The notes under the pieces are model-generated. The model worked only from the letters and a program-made list of their open reading frames with translations. It was not told where the DNA came from and did no database searches. From Clostridium chauvoei (lineage in GTDB: Bacteria; Bacillota; Clostridia; Clostridiales; Clostridiaceae), in contig NZ_CP018624.1 of the NCBI RefSeq assembly GCF_002327185.1, forward strand, positions 1,922,001 to 1,986,000: a stretch of DNA of 64,000 bases. Direction: 5' to 3'. The translations under genes were made by a program, and so were the position numbers. Positions 1 through 8,504 of the stretch are shown here, in pieces (within the stretch, counting starts at the first letter, position 1; each line of letters opens with the position of its first letter).

Positions 1-228
1 TAAGTTATTGAAAAACTTTCTTGTTAAATCTGCATAACTCTTTTCCTTTAAAATCCCTATATTTTTTTCTATAACTTGTTTTTCTCTAGCTTCATTAAAT
101 ATAGGAAGATTATTTTTCTTTTTATACTCTGCAACTCTAACTGCAATCTTCATTCGCCTTTCAAATAAATCAACTAACTCTTTGTCTATTTCATCAATTT
201 CCTTTCGGCAAGCTTCTAACTCATTCAT
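1..228 (-). CDS. Chorismate mutase, AroQ type (partial, cut by window edge)
   Basis: Reading leftwards from ATG at 228, 76 codons stay open to the window edge. The product begins MNELEACRKEIDEIDKELVD and continues with LFERRMKIAVRVAEYKK and a FNEAREKQVIEKN segment, the helical pattern of AroQ chorismate mutases, which convert chorismate to prephenate. A GGGGAG ribosome site lies 6 bases before the start. It follows aroC, so the context is aromatic amino acid synthesis. In C. acetobutylicum the gene in this place is, from memory, a chorismate mutase/shikimate dehydrogenase fusion, so this may be only the N-terminal domain. An insertion sequence now separates it from aroC and the rest of the operon. 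Confidence 0.85.
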   Translation of the reverse strand, partial: MNELEACRKEIDEIDKELVDLFERRMKIAVRVAEYKKKNNLPIFNEAREKQVIEKNIGILKEKSYADLTRKFFNNL

Positions 229-243
229 TATTATCTCCCCTTT

Positions 244-251
244 ATTAAATC
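244..251. repeat. Left target-site duplication of the IS (ATTAAATC)
   Basis: ATTAAATC occurs here and again at 2007-2014, directly abutting both ends of the insertion sequence. An 8-bp duplication is typical of the IS6 family. Confidence 0.85.
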
Positions 252-2006
252 GTTAGTGTAAAGTTTTTTACACTACTTTTCTTTTTAAATCTTTATATAT
301 CAAGGTTTCGCCAGTTTTTTTGTATAAAAAAATAACGCCCCCCTAATTTCATGTTAAAATTGAATCTCTAACCAAACAAAATCACACATGAAAGGATGTC
401 GTTATTATGGATTCAATTATAACTTATTTAATTACTTATAATCAATATTTAATTGCCATTATCGGTCAATTACTTTTATTCATCTCAAAACATATTCCAC
501 TTAACCAGATGATATTTGATGATTCTAATAGTCCAGAATACCAAAAATTCAAAGTAGATAAGCTACCCACAATTATTAGATTTGAAAAGGTAGACTATAT
601 ATTACTTTTAGCTTATTACAAACATAAATATAACAAGACCGTAAAACCCGTCCAAAGACGGAACGGGAAGTCTATCCCTAAAAAAACTAAATGTCCTAAG
701 TGTGGTGCACCACATGAATATATATACGATAACAATGGCAGTAAAGGACAGTTTCAATGTAAAGTTTGTGGTCTTACATTTAAAGAAACTAATCACACAA
801 CTAAACCAATAGTATTTATATGTCCTTATTGCGGTGCTACGCTTACGGAACAAAAGCAACGCAAGCACTTTAAAATACATAAATGCAATAATTCTAAATG
901 CTTATACTATCAAAGAAATCTTAAGAATCTTCCAAAGAATATTGATCCTTGTGATAAATACAAGTATAAGCTTCATTACATATATCGTGAATTTAATATT
1001 AACTTCTTTAAAATGGATCTATATCCAATATCAAAACATGCTACCGGATTTAGTTTTAAGAAGTTTAGCCCGCATATAATGGGACTATGCTTGACTTATC
1101 ACGTTAATTGTAAAATGTCTACAAGACAAACAGCTCATGTTTTAAAAGAAGTTCATGGAATAAAAATTTCACATAGAACTGTTGCTAATTATGCTCTAAC
1201 AGCAGCTGCTGTTATTAAGCCGTTTGTTGATACCTTTGATTACAAACCCTCTAAAATACTTTCTGCCGATGAAACTTATATAAAAGTAAAAGGCATTAAG
1301 CATTATGTCTGGATTGTAATGGATGCTTGTAAAAGGTCTATTCTAGGTTATCAAGTATCTGATACAAGAGATACTGGCCCTTGTATACTAGCAATGCGTA
1401 TGGCTTTTGATAAGTTTAAAGACTTCCCTGGAAAAGCTTTAAACTTCGTTGCCGATGGTTACAGTTCATATCCGTTAGCGAAGCAACAATTTGAATTAGA
1501 AAAAAATAAAGAATTTAATCTAACTCAAGTTATCGGACTTACTAACGATGATCCAGTATCTGAAGAATTTCGTTGGGTTAAGCAAGTTGTAGAGCGTTTA
1601 AACCGTACCTTTAAATCTTCCTACAGGGGTACCTGTGGTTATGGAAGTGATGAAGGTGCTCTTTATGGCTTCTCCCTTTGGGTTGCTTATTACAACTTCT
1701 TACGCCCGCATCCTTACAATTACTGGCGTCCTTTAAACGAATTAAAGCAACTAGATGGTATTGACAATATGTCTGCAAAGTGGCAAATTCTTATCAGTCT
1801 CGGTCAACAAACCATATTACATATGCAAGAATCACAAACTTCTTGATAAATCATAAAATCAAATATTGATTAAGTTTTTGCCTCCGTTACCGAAGGTCTT
1901 TTTAGCATATTCAATTTTAAAATTTTCTTAGATATTATAAAGATATTTTTAACTATTATTCCAAATTAGCCATAAGCTATTTTTTCATACGAAACTTTAC
2001 ACTATC
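252..2006 (+). mobile_element. IS6-like insertion sequence, 1755 bp, complete
   Basis: The ends are GTTAGTGTAAAGTTT (252-266) and, on the other strand, GATAGTGTAAAGTTT (2006-1992), so 14 of 15 positions match. Both ends are flanked by ATTAAATC. The inner AAAGTTT resembles the ends of classical IS6 elements. The single gene is an intact DDE transposase running opposite to the aro genes. The right end lies inside aroC, so the stop codon of aroC (1997-1999) belongs to the element. Intact repeats, a matching duplication and an open transposase frame suggest a recent insertion. Confidence 0.88.
407..1846 (+). CDS. DDE transposase with N-terminal zinc ribbons (IS6-like)
   Basis: This 479-residue protein has two cysteine pairs typical of zinc ribbons near residues 95-125 (CPKC, CKVC), another set near 138-165 (CPYCG, CNNSKC), then a DDE catalytic core. 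The likely catalytic residues are D288 in ADETYIKVKG, D350 in VADGYSSYP and E396 in VVERLNRTFK. The ADETYIKVKG block is close to IS6/IS26 transposases. It is about twice the length of the classical IS6 protein, as in the long, zinc-finger-bearing branch of that family. The start ATG follows AAAGGA by about ten bases. The frame is intact, so the enzyme is probably active. Confidence 0.88.
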   Translation: MDSIITYLITYNQYLIAIIGQLLLFISKHIPLNQMIFDDSNSPEYQKFKVDKLPTIIRFEKVDYILLLAYYKHKYNKTVKPVQRRNGKSIPKKTKCPKCGAPHEYIYDNNGSKGQFQCKVCGLTFKETNHTTKPIVFICPYCGATLTEQKQRKHFKIHKCNNSKCLYYQRNLKNLPKNIDPCDKYKYKLHYIYREFNINFFKMDLYPISKHATGFSFKKFSPHIMGLCLTYHVNCKMSTRQTAHVLKEVHGIKISHRTVANYALTAAAVIKPFVDTFDYKPSKILSADETYIKVKGIKHYVWIVMDACKRSILGYQVSDTRDTGPCILAMRMAFDKFKDFPGKALNFVADGYSSYPLAKQQFELEKNKEFNLTQVIGLTNDDPVSEEFRWVKQVVERLNRTFKSSYRGTCGYGSDEGALYGFSLWVAYYNFLRPHPYNYWRPLNELKQLDGIDNMSAKWQILISLGQQTILHMQESQTS

Positions 2007-3076
2007 ATTAAATCAACTAAAGCTATTGCTGTTACTGCTTCTATAACTGGAAGAGCCCTTTGTACTATACAAGGATCATGTCTTCCTTCTATTTTTAAAG
2101 TAGTATTTTGTTTATTTTTAATATCTATTGTTTGTTGTTCTTTTATAATAGATGGAGTTGGTTTTATAGCCACTTTAAATATTATTGGCATCCCATTTGT
2201 TATACCACCTAATATTCCTCCATTATTATTGCTTTTAGTTTTAATTTTATTTTCTTCATAATAGTATTCATCATTACATTCTGACCCATTCATATTTGCC
2301 ATTTCAAATCCTTTTCCAAACTCTATTCCCTTTACAGCTGGAACTGAAAACATTAAATGAGCAAGTGTTGATTCAACAGAATCGAAAAATGGATCTCCAA
2401 TTCCTGCTTCTATACCTAAAACAACACATTCTATAGTACCACCTACAGAATCTCCTTTAGCTTTTGTCTCTAAAATAACTCTTCTTATATCTTCTTCTAT
2501 TTCTTTATTTATAAGAGGCACCTCAAAATTTTTAAAGTCTAATAAATCTTTTTTATCTATCTTTGCAAAGTCTAAAAAACTTTTATCTTTAATATTAGCT
2601 ATAGAGTTTATATGTGCACCTATAAAAATCCCTTTCTCCTCTAATATTTGCTTACAAATAGCTCCTGCAAATACTAATGGTGCTGTTATTCTTCCTGAAA
2701 AATGCCCTCCACCTCTATAGTCATTAAAGCCCTTATATTTAATATTACCTGTATAATCTGCATGACCTGGTCTCATTAAATCTTTTAATTTACCATAATC
2801 TTTAGATTTAGTATCTCCATTTCTTATCATTGCACAAAGTGGAGTACCTGTTGTTTTACCTTCAAAATAACCACTTAATATCTCTGGTTTATCACTTTCT
2901 TTTCTAGCAGTTGATATAGAGCTTTTTCCTGGTGCTCTTCTTCCCATCTCTATCATAATTTTATCTATATCTATTTCAAAGCCAGAAGGAAGTCCATCTA
3001 TGGTTATTCCTATACCTGATCCATGAGACTCTCCAAATATAGATACTTTTAAATTATTTCCCCATATTCCACTCAT
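1997..3076 (-). CDS. aroC: Chorismate synthase, C-terminus altered by IS insertion
   Basis: The enzyme makes chorismate from EPSP using reduced FMN. Family motifs are present: FGESHG near the N-terminus, RPGHADY, and RGGGHFSGRITAP in the middle. I chose ATG at 3076 (MSGIWGNN) because AGGAGG lies 8 bases before it; the ATG at 3082 is too close to that site. The gene overlaps the end of aroA. The last codons now read ...VDL-M-I-V-stop, and this tail and stop come from the inserted element. Removing the element and one target copy restores ...VDL-I-K-G-R-stop, ending two bases before the chorismate mutase ATG. The change is only a few terminal residues, so activity is probably kept. Confidence 0.92.
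   Translation of the reverse strand: MSGIWGNNLKVSIFGESHGSGIGITIDGLPSGFEIDIDKIMIEMGRRAPGKSSISTARKESDKPEILSGYFEGKTTGTPLCAMIRNGDTKSKDYGKLKDLMRPGHADYTGNIKYKGFNDYRGGGHFSGRITAPLVFAGAICKQILEEKGIFIGAHINSIANIKDKSFLDFAKIDKKDLLDFKNFEVPLINKEIEEDIRRVILETKAKGDSVGGTIECVVLGIEAGIGDPFFDSVESTLAHLMFSVPAVKGIEFGKGFEMANMNGSECNDEYYYEENKIKTKSNNNGGILGGITNGMPIIFKVAIKPTPSIIKEQQTIDIKNKQNTTLKIEGRHDPCIVQRALPVIEAVTAIALVDLMIV
2007..2014. repeat. Right target-site duplication of the IS (ATTAAATC)
   Basis: Direct copy of 244-251, inside the last codons of aroC. Together they fix the insertion point exactly. Confidence 0.85.
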
Positions 3077-4349
3077 GTACATCTCCTCCTAACATTTTAA
3101 AGTCCTCAAAGAATTTAGGGTAAGATTTTGCTACACACTCAAAATCCTTAATTATTATAGGCTCTTTACATCTAGTAGCTGCTATTGCTAAAGTCATTGC
3201 AATTCTATGATCTTTAAAACTCCAAACTTCTACTCCTCCTTGAAGCTCCTCTTTTCCCTCTATAATTAGTCCATATTCTCTCTCTTTTATATCTGCTCCT
3301 AATTTAGATAGTTCTGATGCTACTGCCTTTAATCTATCACACTCTTTAATTCTAAGTCTTCCTGCATTAATTATTTCTGTAGTACCTTTACTTAAAGATG
3401 CCACCGCAGCTAAAATTGGAATTATATCTGGACATTGAGAACCATCTATTATAGTTGATTTTAATTCATTCTTAACTTCTCCTATTAAAGCATTCTTTTT
3501 ACTTTTAAAGATTACATTCATTCTTTCTAAAATATCAACTACTTCCTTGTCTCCTTGAAGGGAGTTTAAGTCTAAATCATTAACTAATACTTCACTACCT
3601 AAAGCATCTGCTGAAAGATAAAAGGCTGCTTGTGAATAATCTCCCTCTACTTTATAATTTCTTGATTTATAATTTTGATTTCCCTTTATTATAAATTCTT
3701 TATAATTTTTATTTATAATTTCTACTCCAAAATCCTTCATACATGAAATTGTTAGGTCTATATAACCCTTTGACTCCATTTCAGTTGTTATTATTATTTT
3801 AGAATCTCCATTTAATAAAGGTAAGGTAAACAATAATCCTGTTATAAATTGAGAGCTTACATTTCCTAAAACTTCAAATTCGCCAGGCTTTAATTTGCCT
3901 TCTATTAAAAGATCTAACTCACCCTCTCTTCCAAAATACTTAATCCCTTGTTCTCTAAATATTTCAAAATAAGTTGTTAATGGCCTTTTACCTAAATTCC
4001 CCTTTCCAACGAACTTGCTCATACCATTAAATAACAAGGAAATTGGAACTAAAAATCTTAATGTTGAACCTGATTCATTACAATCTATGGTTCTAAAAGA
4101 ATCTATTTTAATTCCATTTGAATAAATCCCTATAACCTCTAAGTAATCTTTATGCTTATTAATTTTAGCTCCTAAAGCTTTCATTCCTTTAATAGTTGCT
4201 ATCATATCATCTGAATAATCTATATTATTAATTCTACTAACTCCATTTCCTAAGGCTGCACAGATAATAGCTCTATGGGCCATACTTTTAGATGGAGGTA
4301 CTTTTATTTCACCTTTTAATTTGGAGTTACCTATTCTTAAGTTTGCCAA
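3054..4349 (-). CDS. aroA: 3-phosphoshikimate 1-carboxyvinyltransferase (EPSP synthase)
   Basis: This transfers an enolpyruvyl group from PEP to shikimate 3-phosphate. The 431 residues match the family's usual length. Visible motifs are PPSKSMAHRA (phosphate binding), NESGSTLRFL, the family's G-T/S-R loop, RIKECDRL, and DHRIAMTLAIAA near the C-terminus. The start is a TTG after GAGGTG. The 3' end overlaps the start of aroC by 23 bases, so the two are probably coupled in translation. aroB lies 37 bases upstream in the same operon. Confidence 0.95.
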   Translation of the reverse strand: MANLRIGNSKLKGEIKVPPSKSMAHRAIICAALGNGVSRINNIDYSDDMIATIKGMKALGAKINKHKDYLEVIGIYSNGIKIDSFRTIDCNESGSTLRFLVPISLLFNGMSKFVGKGNLGKRPLTTYFEIFREQGIKYFGREGELDLLIEGKLKPGEFEVLGNVSSQFITGLLFTLPLLNGDSKIIITTEMESKGYIDLTISCMKDFGVEIINKNYKEFIIKGNQNYKSRNYKVEGDYSQAAFYLSADALGSEVLVNDLDLNSLQGDKEVVDILERMNVIFKSKKNALIGEVKNELKSTIIDGSQCPDIIPILAAVASLSKGTTEIINAGRLRIKECDRLKAVASELSKLGADIKEREYGLIIEGKEELQGGVEVWSFKDHRIAMTLAIAATRCKEPIIIKDFECVAKSYPKFFEDFKMLGGDVHEWNMGK

Positions 4350-4386
4350 AATAACACCTCTTCTATATTTATTCTATAATTTAATA

Positions 4387-5433
4387 TTAGCAGAAAAACT
4401 TATTGTCTGTTTTATAAATAAATGACTCTCCTATTTCCTTTAATAAAATTAGATTTAAAATTTTCCCTAAATTCTTCTTATCTAATGAAATTGCATCTAA
4501 TATATCCTCTATATTTACATCTAATTTATAAGGAAGGTTATATTTTATTAAAATTTCTTTTATTTCTTCGCTACTACCCTTTTTAGTTATTCCTTTTTCT
4601 TCACTAATCCTAGTAATCTCATACATTCCTATAGCCACACCTTCACCATGTGTGTACTTTGTATAGTTATAGTATTGTTCTATTGCATGACCAAGAGTAT
4701 GCCCAAAATTTAATAACATTCTCTCTCCCTTATCCTTTTCATCTTTTTCCACAACTATTTTCTTAATTGTGCAACAATTGTGAATTATATATTCAATATT
4801 GTTGATAACATCAGTTTTATCTTTATAGGATTTTAGTTTATTAAAAAACTCTCTGTCTTTTATACATCCATATTTTATTACTTCACCCATGCCATCTTTA
4901 AAAAATCTTTCTTCTAAAGTATTTAAAACATTAGGATCTATAATTACCGCTTTAGGATGATAGAAACTACCAACAAGATTTTTTCCTCTATCTAAATCTA
5001 CTCCTACTTTACCACCTACGCTACTATCAACTTGTGCTAATAATGATGTAGGACACTGTATAAAATCAATCCCTCTTAAATAAGTAGATGCAATAAAGCC
5101 ACCCAAATCTCCAATAACACCTCCACCTAGAGTTAATAATAAATCACTTCTCGTAACTTTAAAATCTAATAACTCATTATATACCCTAGGTAAAGTACGG
5201 AAGGCTTTAGTTTCTTCCCCTGGTTCTAAAGAAATTTTCTTTACTTCATATCCTTCATTTACTAAAGATTTCTTTACCTTTTCTCCATAAAATTTATCAA
5301 CATTTTTATCTGTTAAAATAACAACCTTTTTACCTTTAAAAACCTTATTTACTTCTAAACCTATATAATCTATTAATCCTTTTTCTATAATTATGTTATA
5401 GCTTTTATCTTTTAAATCAACTGTTAAATTCAA
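4387..5433 (-). CDS. aroB: 3-dehydroquinate synthase
   Basis: The enzyme closes DAHP to 3-dehydroquinate with NAD and a metal ion. The 348 residues include [19 protein letters not shown] (nucleotide binding), [17 protein letters not shown], and metal-ligand segments [11 protein letters not shown] and HGEGVAIGM. The start is TTG after GAGGTG, the same arrangement as in aroA. It lies directly downstream of a ruined DAHP synthase gene, so its substrate must come from another DAHP synthase elsewhere in the genome, if there is one. Confidence 0.95.
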   Translation of the reverse strand: MNLTVDLKDKSYNIIIEKGLIDYIGLEVNKVFKGKKVVILTDKNVDKFYGEKVKKSLVNEGYEVKKISLEPGEETKAFRTLPRVYNELLDFKVTRSDLLLTLGGGVIGDLGGFIASTYLRGIDFIQCPTSLLAQVDSSVGGKVGVDLDRGKNLVGSFYHPKAVIIDPNVLNTLEERFFKDGMGEVIKYGCIKDREFFNKLKSYKDKTDVINNIEYIIHNCCTIKKIVVEKDEKDKGERMLLNFGHTLGHAIEQYYNYTKYTHGEGVAIGMYEITRISEEKGITKKGSSEEIKEILIKYNLPYKLDVNIEDILDAISLDKKNLGKILNLILLKEIGESFIYKTDNKFFC

Positions 5434-5449
5434 AGTAACACCTCATCTT

Positions 5450-5620
5450 TTAAATTTCACGTCCTACTGCCTTAGCTATTGCTTTTAATTCATTAACTAA
5501 ATTTCCAAGCACTCACTAATAACTCTTCTATTGTAGCAGATAAACCCCTTTTGCTTCTAACTCTTCCTTTAATTTTTTAATCTCTTCTTCTCTAGTTTTT
5601 GGTTTTAAAATAATTACCAT
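5450..5620 (-). pseudogene. DAHP synthase remnant with two internal deletions
   Basis: From ATG at 5620 (GGGGG ribosome site) the frame gives MVIILKPKTREEEIKKLKEE and LEAKG, the usual opening of the ferredoxin-like domain of type I-beta DAHP synthases. Around 5525 a second frame gives GLSATIEELLVSA, matching the RGLSATIEE...AAEYI segment from the enzyme's middle. The last 18 codons give NLVNELKAIAKAVGREI, its usual C-terminus. Only 57 codons remain of a family near 335-345 residues, and stops separate the pieces. At least two internal deletions explain this. The gene sits where the pathway's first enzyme would be expected, just before aroB. Confidence 0.85.
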
Positions 5621-5640
5621 AAACTTTGCCCCCTTTATTT

Positions 5641-5682
5641 ATAAAAAAGTCTTATTTTATTTGATTTAAATAAAATAAGACT
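5641..5682 (-). terminator. Terminator after cardiolipin synthase
   Basis: A perfect 13-bp stem (5648-5660 with 5670-5682, AGTCTTATTTTAT) with a 9-base loop is followed on the minus strand by TTTTTTAT. Confidence 0.85.
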
Positions 5683-5694
5683 CTTCATTTATTT

Positions 5695-7122
5695 TTATAA
5701 TATAGGTGATACTAACCTTATAACTGCTTCTTTTATTTTTAAACTTCTACTTCTATTTTGATACTCTTCAATAGTTACAAGTTTACAATCTTCTTCATCA
5801 TTAAAGAATATAGCTTCTTGCTTTTTTGAAAATTCTTCATCATATATAACAGCATTTATTTCAAAGTTTAATTTAAAGCTTCTTATGTCTAAATTAGCTG
5901 TTCCTATACTACTTACCTTTCCGTCTGCTACTATTGTTTTTGCATGTATAAATCCTTTTTGATATCTATATATCTTAACCCCAAATTCTAATAAATCTCC
6001 AATATTTGAACTTAGCATCCATTCCATAAAGAAATGATCTGGTTCTCCTGGAACTATTATCCTTACATCTACTCCTGATAATGCTGCTATTTTTAACGCT
6101 TCCATCATAGGCTCATCCGGCACTAAATATGGCGTTTGAATATATACACTTTCCTTAGCATTATTTATTATCTTCATATAAGCATTTTTTATATATTCTT
6201 CCTTATGGTCTGGTCCTGATGATACTATTTGCATACCAACATCACCATAGGATTTTTGTTTTGGAAAATATTTTGTATAATCTTTTATTTCTTCTTCTGA
6301 TGCATAATCCCAATCCAATATAAATCTCTTATTTAACTCATTTACAGCTTCACCTTGAACTCTTATATGAGTGTCTCTCCAAAAATCAAATTGTGTTCCT
6401 CTATTTATATACTCATCACCAACATTAAAGCCGCCTACATAACCCACTTCTCCATCTATAACAACAATCTTTCTATGATTTCTATAATTTATACGTACAT
6501 TTAAATATGGCAAGATCCCTGGAAAAAATATAGAAAACTTTATTCCTAAGCCTTGTATATATTTTATATGTTTACTCCTTATATTTTTAGAACCCATTCC
6601 ATCAACAAGTAATCTAACTTCTATACCTTCATCCACTTTCTTTTTTAGTTCATCTAATATAGTATTACCTAATCCATCCATTCTGAAAATATAATATTCT
6701 ATATGTATAAACCTTTTAGCATTTCTTATGTCTTCTAAAACATCTTTAAATTTATCTTCTCCATTTATATATGTTTTTAATTTATTTCCTGTTGTATAAA
6801 GAGATCCTGAATGATTATAATTCATCTTTATAAGGTCAACATATTCTTCTCTTATTTTATGAGCTTCACTTGCTTCATTAAACTTATCTCTAAGCTCTTT
6901 TGCTTTTCTTTCATCTATAATCTTCTTTTCTCTAAATATTTTTTGCCTACTTAAATTTTGACCCAATGTTAAATAAGCAATAAACCCTATACCTGGAAGT
7001 ACTGCTAATATTAAAAGCCATGCCCAAGTAGTTGTTGGTTCCTTTCTTTCAATAAAGATAAGTGATACTGAACAAATTATATTTATAATATAAATTATCG
7101 TTAATATTATGGTTATACTCAT
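5695..7122 (-). CDS. cls: Cardiolipin synthase (phospholipase D family)
   Basis: This membrane enzyme joins phosphatidylglycerol molecules to form cardiolipin. The 475 residues start with two hydrophobic segments (about 3-23 and 33-53), the usual PLDNc anchor. Two HKD motifs follow: HRKIVVIDGEVGYVGGFN near residue 217 and HAKTIVADGKVSSIGTAN near 395. Length and order fit Firmicute Cls proteins. It is a single gene between terminators, transcribed leftwards. Confidence 0.93.
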   Translation of the reverse strand: MSITIILTIIYIINIICSVSLIFIERKEPTTTWAWLLILAVLPGIGFIAYLTLGQNLSRQKIFREKKIIDERKAKELRDKFNEASEAHKIREEYVDLIKMNYNHSGSLYTTGNKLKTYINGEDKFKDVLEDIRNAKRFIHIEYYIFRMDGLGNTILDELKKKVDEGIEVRLLVDGMGSKNIRSKHIKYIQGLGIKFSIFFPGILPYLNVRINYRNHRKIVVIDGEVGYVGGFNVGDEYINRGTQFDFWRDTHIRVQGEAVNELNKRFILDWDYASEEEIKDYTKYFPKQKSYGDVGMQIVSSGPDHKEEYIKNAYMKIINNAKESVYIQTPYLVPDEPMMEALKIAALSGVDVRIIVPGEPDHFFMEWMLSSNIGDLLEFGVKIYRYQKGFIHAKTIVADGKVSSIGTANLDIRSFKLNFEINAVIYDEEFSKKQEAIFFNDEEDCKLVTIEEYQNRSRSLKIKEAVIRLVSPIL

Positions 7123-7233
7123 ATAATTCTTTACCTTTCTAATTTTTAATTATCTTACTTATATATTACTTTAATTATTTCATTATATACACCATTTTTT
7201 ATTAATGCAAATCTATAAAATTAAAAATAAAAA

Positions 7234-7256
7234 AAGCTCGCTATTTAAGCGAGCTT
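7234..7256 (-). terminator. Terminator after reverse rubrerythrin 1
   Basis: Stem AAGCTCGCT (7234-7242) pairs with AGCGAGCTT (7248-7256), followed by a T-run on the minus strand. The same hairpin follows copy 2. Confidence 0.9.
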
Positions 7257-7265
7257 TAATATATA

Positions 7266-7808
7266 TTAGTTAAAAAATCTCTTTAATAATCCTGCAAAAG
7301 CCATTCCATGTCTTGCTTCATCTTTGCACATTTCATGAACTGTATCATGGATTGCATCTAAGTTTAATTGCTTAGCTAATGTAGCTAAATCTTTCTTTCC
7401 TTGACATGCCCCATGTTCTGCATTTACTCTTGCTTGTAAGTTAGCTTTTGTATCTGCTTCTACCACTTCACCTATTAATTCAGCAAATTTAGCTGCATGT
7501 TCTGCTTCTTCCCAAGCTATTCTCTTATATGCTTCTGCAACTTCTGGATATCCTTCTCTATCAGCTTGTCTAGCCATTGCTAAGTACATTCCAACTTCTG
7601 TACATTCTCCCATAAAGTTAGCTTGTAATCCTTCCATTATTCTTGGATCTACGTCTTTAGCAACTCCTACTCTATGTTCATCAGCCCAAGTTAATTCTCC
7701 ACTTTGTTCTATAAACTTATCAGCTCCTACTTGGCATAGTGGGCACTTTTCTGGTGCTGCATCCCCTTCATGAACATATCCACATACTGTACAAACAAAT
7801 TTTTTCAT
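7266..7808 (-). CDS. Reverse rubrerythrin, copy 1
   Basis: An NAD(P)H peroxidase/oxidase component that removes hydrogen peroxide and oxygen in anaerobes. The rubredoxin domain comes first ([10 protein letters not shown] and CPLC, residues 4-34) and the di-iron rubrerythrin domain second, with [24 protein letters not shown], and [15 protein letters not shown] near the C-terminus. This reversed order defines the class, as in C. acetobutylicum, where such genes are PerR-controlled. ATG at 7808 is preferred: GGGAGG precedes it and the rubredoxin fold begins there. It gives 180 residues. Copy 2 differs at two positions (Q/K in the CPLC loop, T/A after GEL). Confidence 0.93.
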   Translation of the reverse strand: MKKFVCTVCGYVHEGDAAPEKCPLCQVGADKFIEQSGELTWADEHRVGVAKDVDPRIMEGLQANFMGECTEVGMYLAMARQADREGYPEVAEAYKRIAWEEAEHAAKFAELIGEVVEADTKANLQARVNAEHGACQGKKDLATLAKQLNLDAIHDTVHEMCKDEARHGMAFAGLLKRFFN

Positions 7809-7918
7809 AATTAAAATCCTCCCTTTATTTATATCCACATTTAATTTTAATTTTCTTTAATACATTTACTTTTAATTCTTTGTAAGATGTTTTTATTTCT
7901 CTTCACCTTACATTTATT

Positions 7919-7947
7919 ATTATATAATAATTATTATTAGTTGTAAA
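7919..7947 (-). promoter_or_regulatory. Promoter with overlapping PerR-like box, reverse rubrerythrin 1
   Basis: On the minus strand TTTACA (7947-7942) is followed after 17 bases by TATAAT (7924-7919). ATATAATAATTATTA (7922-7936) covers the -10 edge and spacer and matches the PerR box TTATAATNATTATAA at 12 of 14 defined positions. PerR would block the promoter until peroxide or air oxidises it. Confidence 0.75.
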
Positions 7948-8036
7948 CACCTTTTTTAATTTTTTTATTTCTTTTTAATATAATAAAAAAATCTCCCAGT
8001 ACTCTTTAAAATTACTCTAGTATTATGGAATATATT

Positions 8037-8429
8037 TTATTTATTCAATCGTATTGCTAACTTTTTTATCTTTTCTTCTATTATTTGAATTGTCTTTATA
8101 AATTCATCATCCGATTTTCCTGTTGGATCCTCAAGTCCCCAATCCTCTACTTCTTCTGCTGGTAAATATGGACATACAACATTACATCCCATTTTTATTA
8201 CAATATCTACTTTAGGTATATCACTTAGCAATTTAGATTTTTGTGTTTTGTTCATATCAACATCATATAAATTTTTAACTATTCTTACTGCATCATGATT
8301 TATTTCTGATTTAATTTCAGTTCCAGCTGAATAACTTTCAAAAATATCTCCTGCTAATAAATTTCCTAACGCTTCTGCTATTTGTGAACGACATGAATTA
8401 TGTACACATATAAATGCTACTTTCTTCAT
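8037..8429 (-). CDS. arsC: Arsenate reductase, low-molecular-weight phosphatase type
   Basis: The protein (130 residues) starts MKKVAFICVHNSCRSQIAEA, containing the CX5R phosphate loop (CVHNSCR) of LMW tyrosine phosphatases and thioredoxin-coupled arsenate reductases. A cysteine pair follows (MGCNVVCPYLPAEE) and then WGLEDPTGKSDDEF, as in ArsC. The cysteine spacing is shorter than in the S. aureus pI258 enzyme as I remember it. ATG 8429 follows AAAGGAG. It lies between the two rubrerythrin copies, only 45 bases after the terminator of copy 2, and I see no strong own promoter; read-through from copy 2 would place it under peroxide control. No arsR or arsB is adjacent. Confidence 0.85.
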   Translation of the reverse strand: MKKVAFICVHNSCRSQIAEALGNLLAGDIFESYSAGTEIKSEINHDAVRIVKNLYDVDMNKTQKSKLLSDIPKVDIVIKMGCNVVCPYLPAEEVEDWGLEDPTGKSDDEFIKTIQIIEEKIKKLAIRLNK

Positions 8430-8473
8430 AAAAATCTTCTCCTTTATATTTACCAATATTTTTTATAGTAAAA

Positions 8474-8496
8474 AAGCTCGCTATTTAAGCGAGCTT
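8474..8496 (-). terminator. Terminator after reverse rubrerythrin 2
   Basis: AAGCTCGCT (8474-8482) pairs with AGCGAGCTT (8488-8496), with TTTTTAC following on the minus strand. The arsC start lies 45 bases beyond, so partial read-through is possible. Confidence 0.88.
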
Positions 8497-8504
8497 AATA
8501 TATC

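Larger units (their letters stand above)
7225..7950 (-). repeat. Duplicated reverse-rubrerythrin unit, copy 1
   Basis: Promoter, PerR-like box, leader, coding region and terminator hairpin are nearly identical to those at about 8465-9190. The proteins differ at only two residues. The likeness stops just upstream of the -35 box, where copy 2 has about 90 extra bases. The arrangement indicates duplication of a whole transcription unit. Confidence 0.85.

Noticed and set aside
608..880. 90-codon frame antisense to the transposase
   Set aside because: No start signal and the plus-strand zinc-ribbon/DDE protein explains the region.
244..2014. Composite transposon carrying aro genes
   Set aside because: Only one IS copy is in the window and the target duplication flanks it alone, so it moved as a single element.
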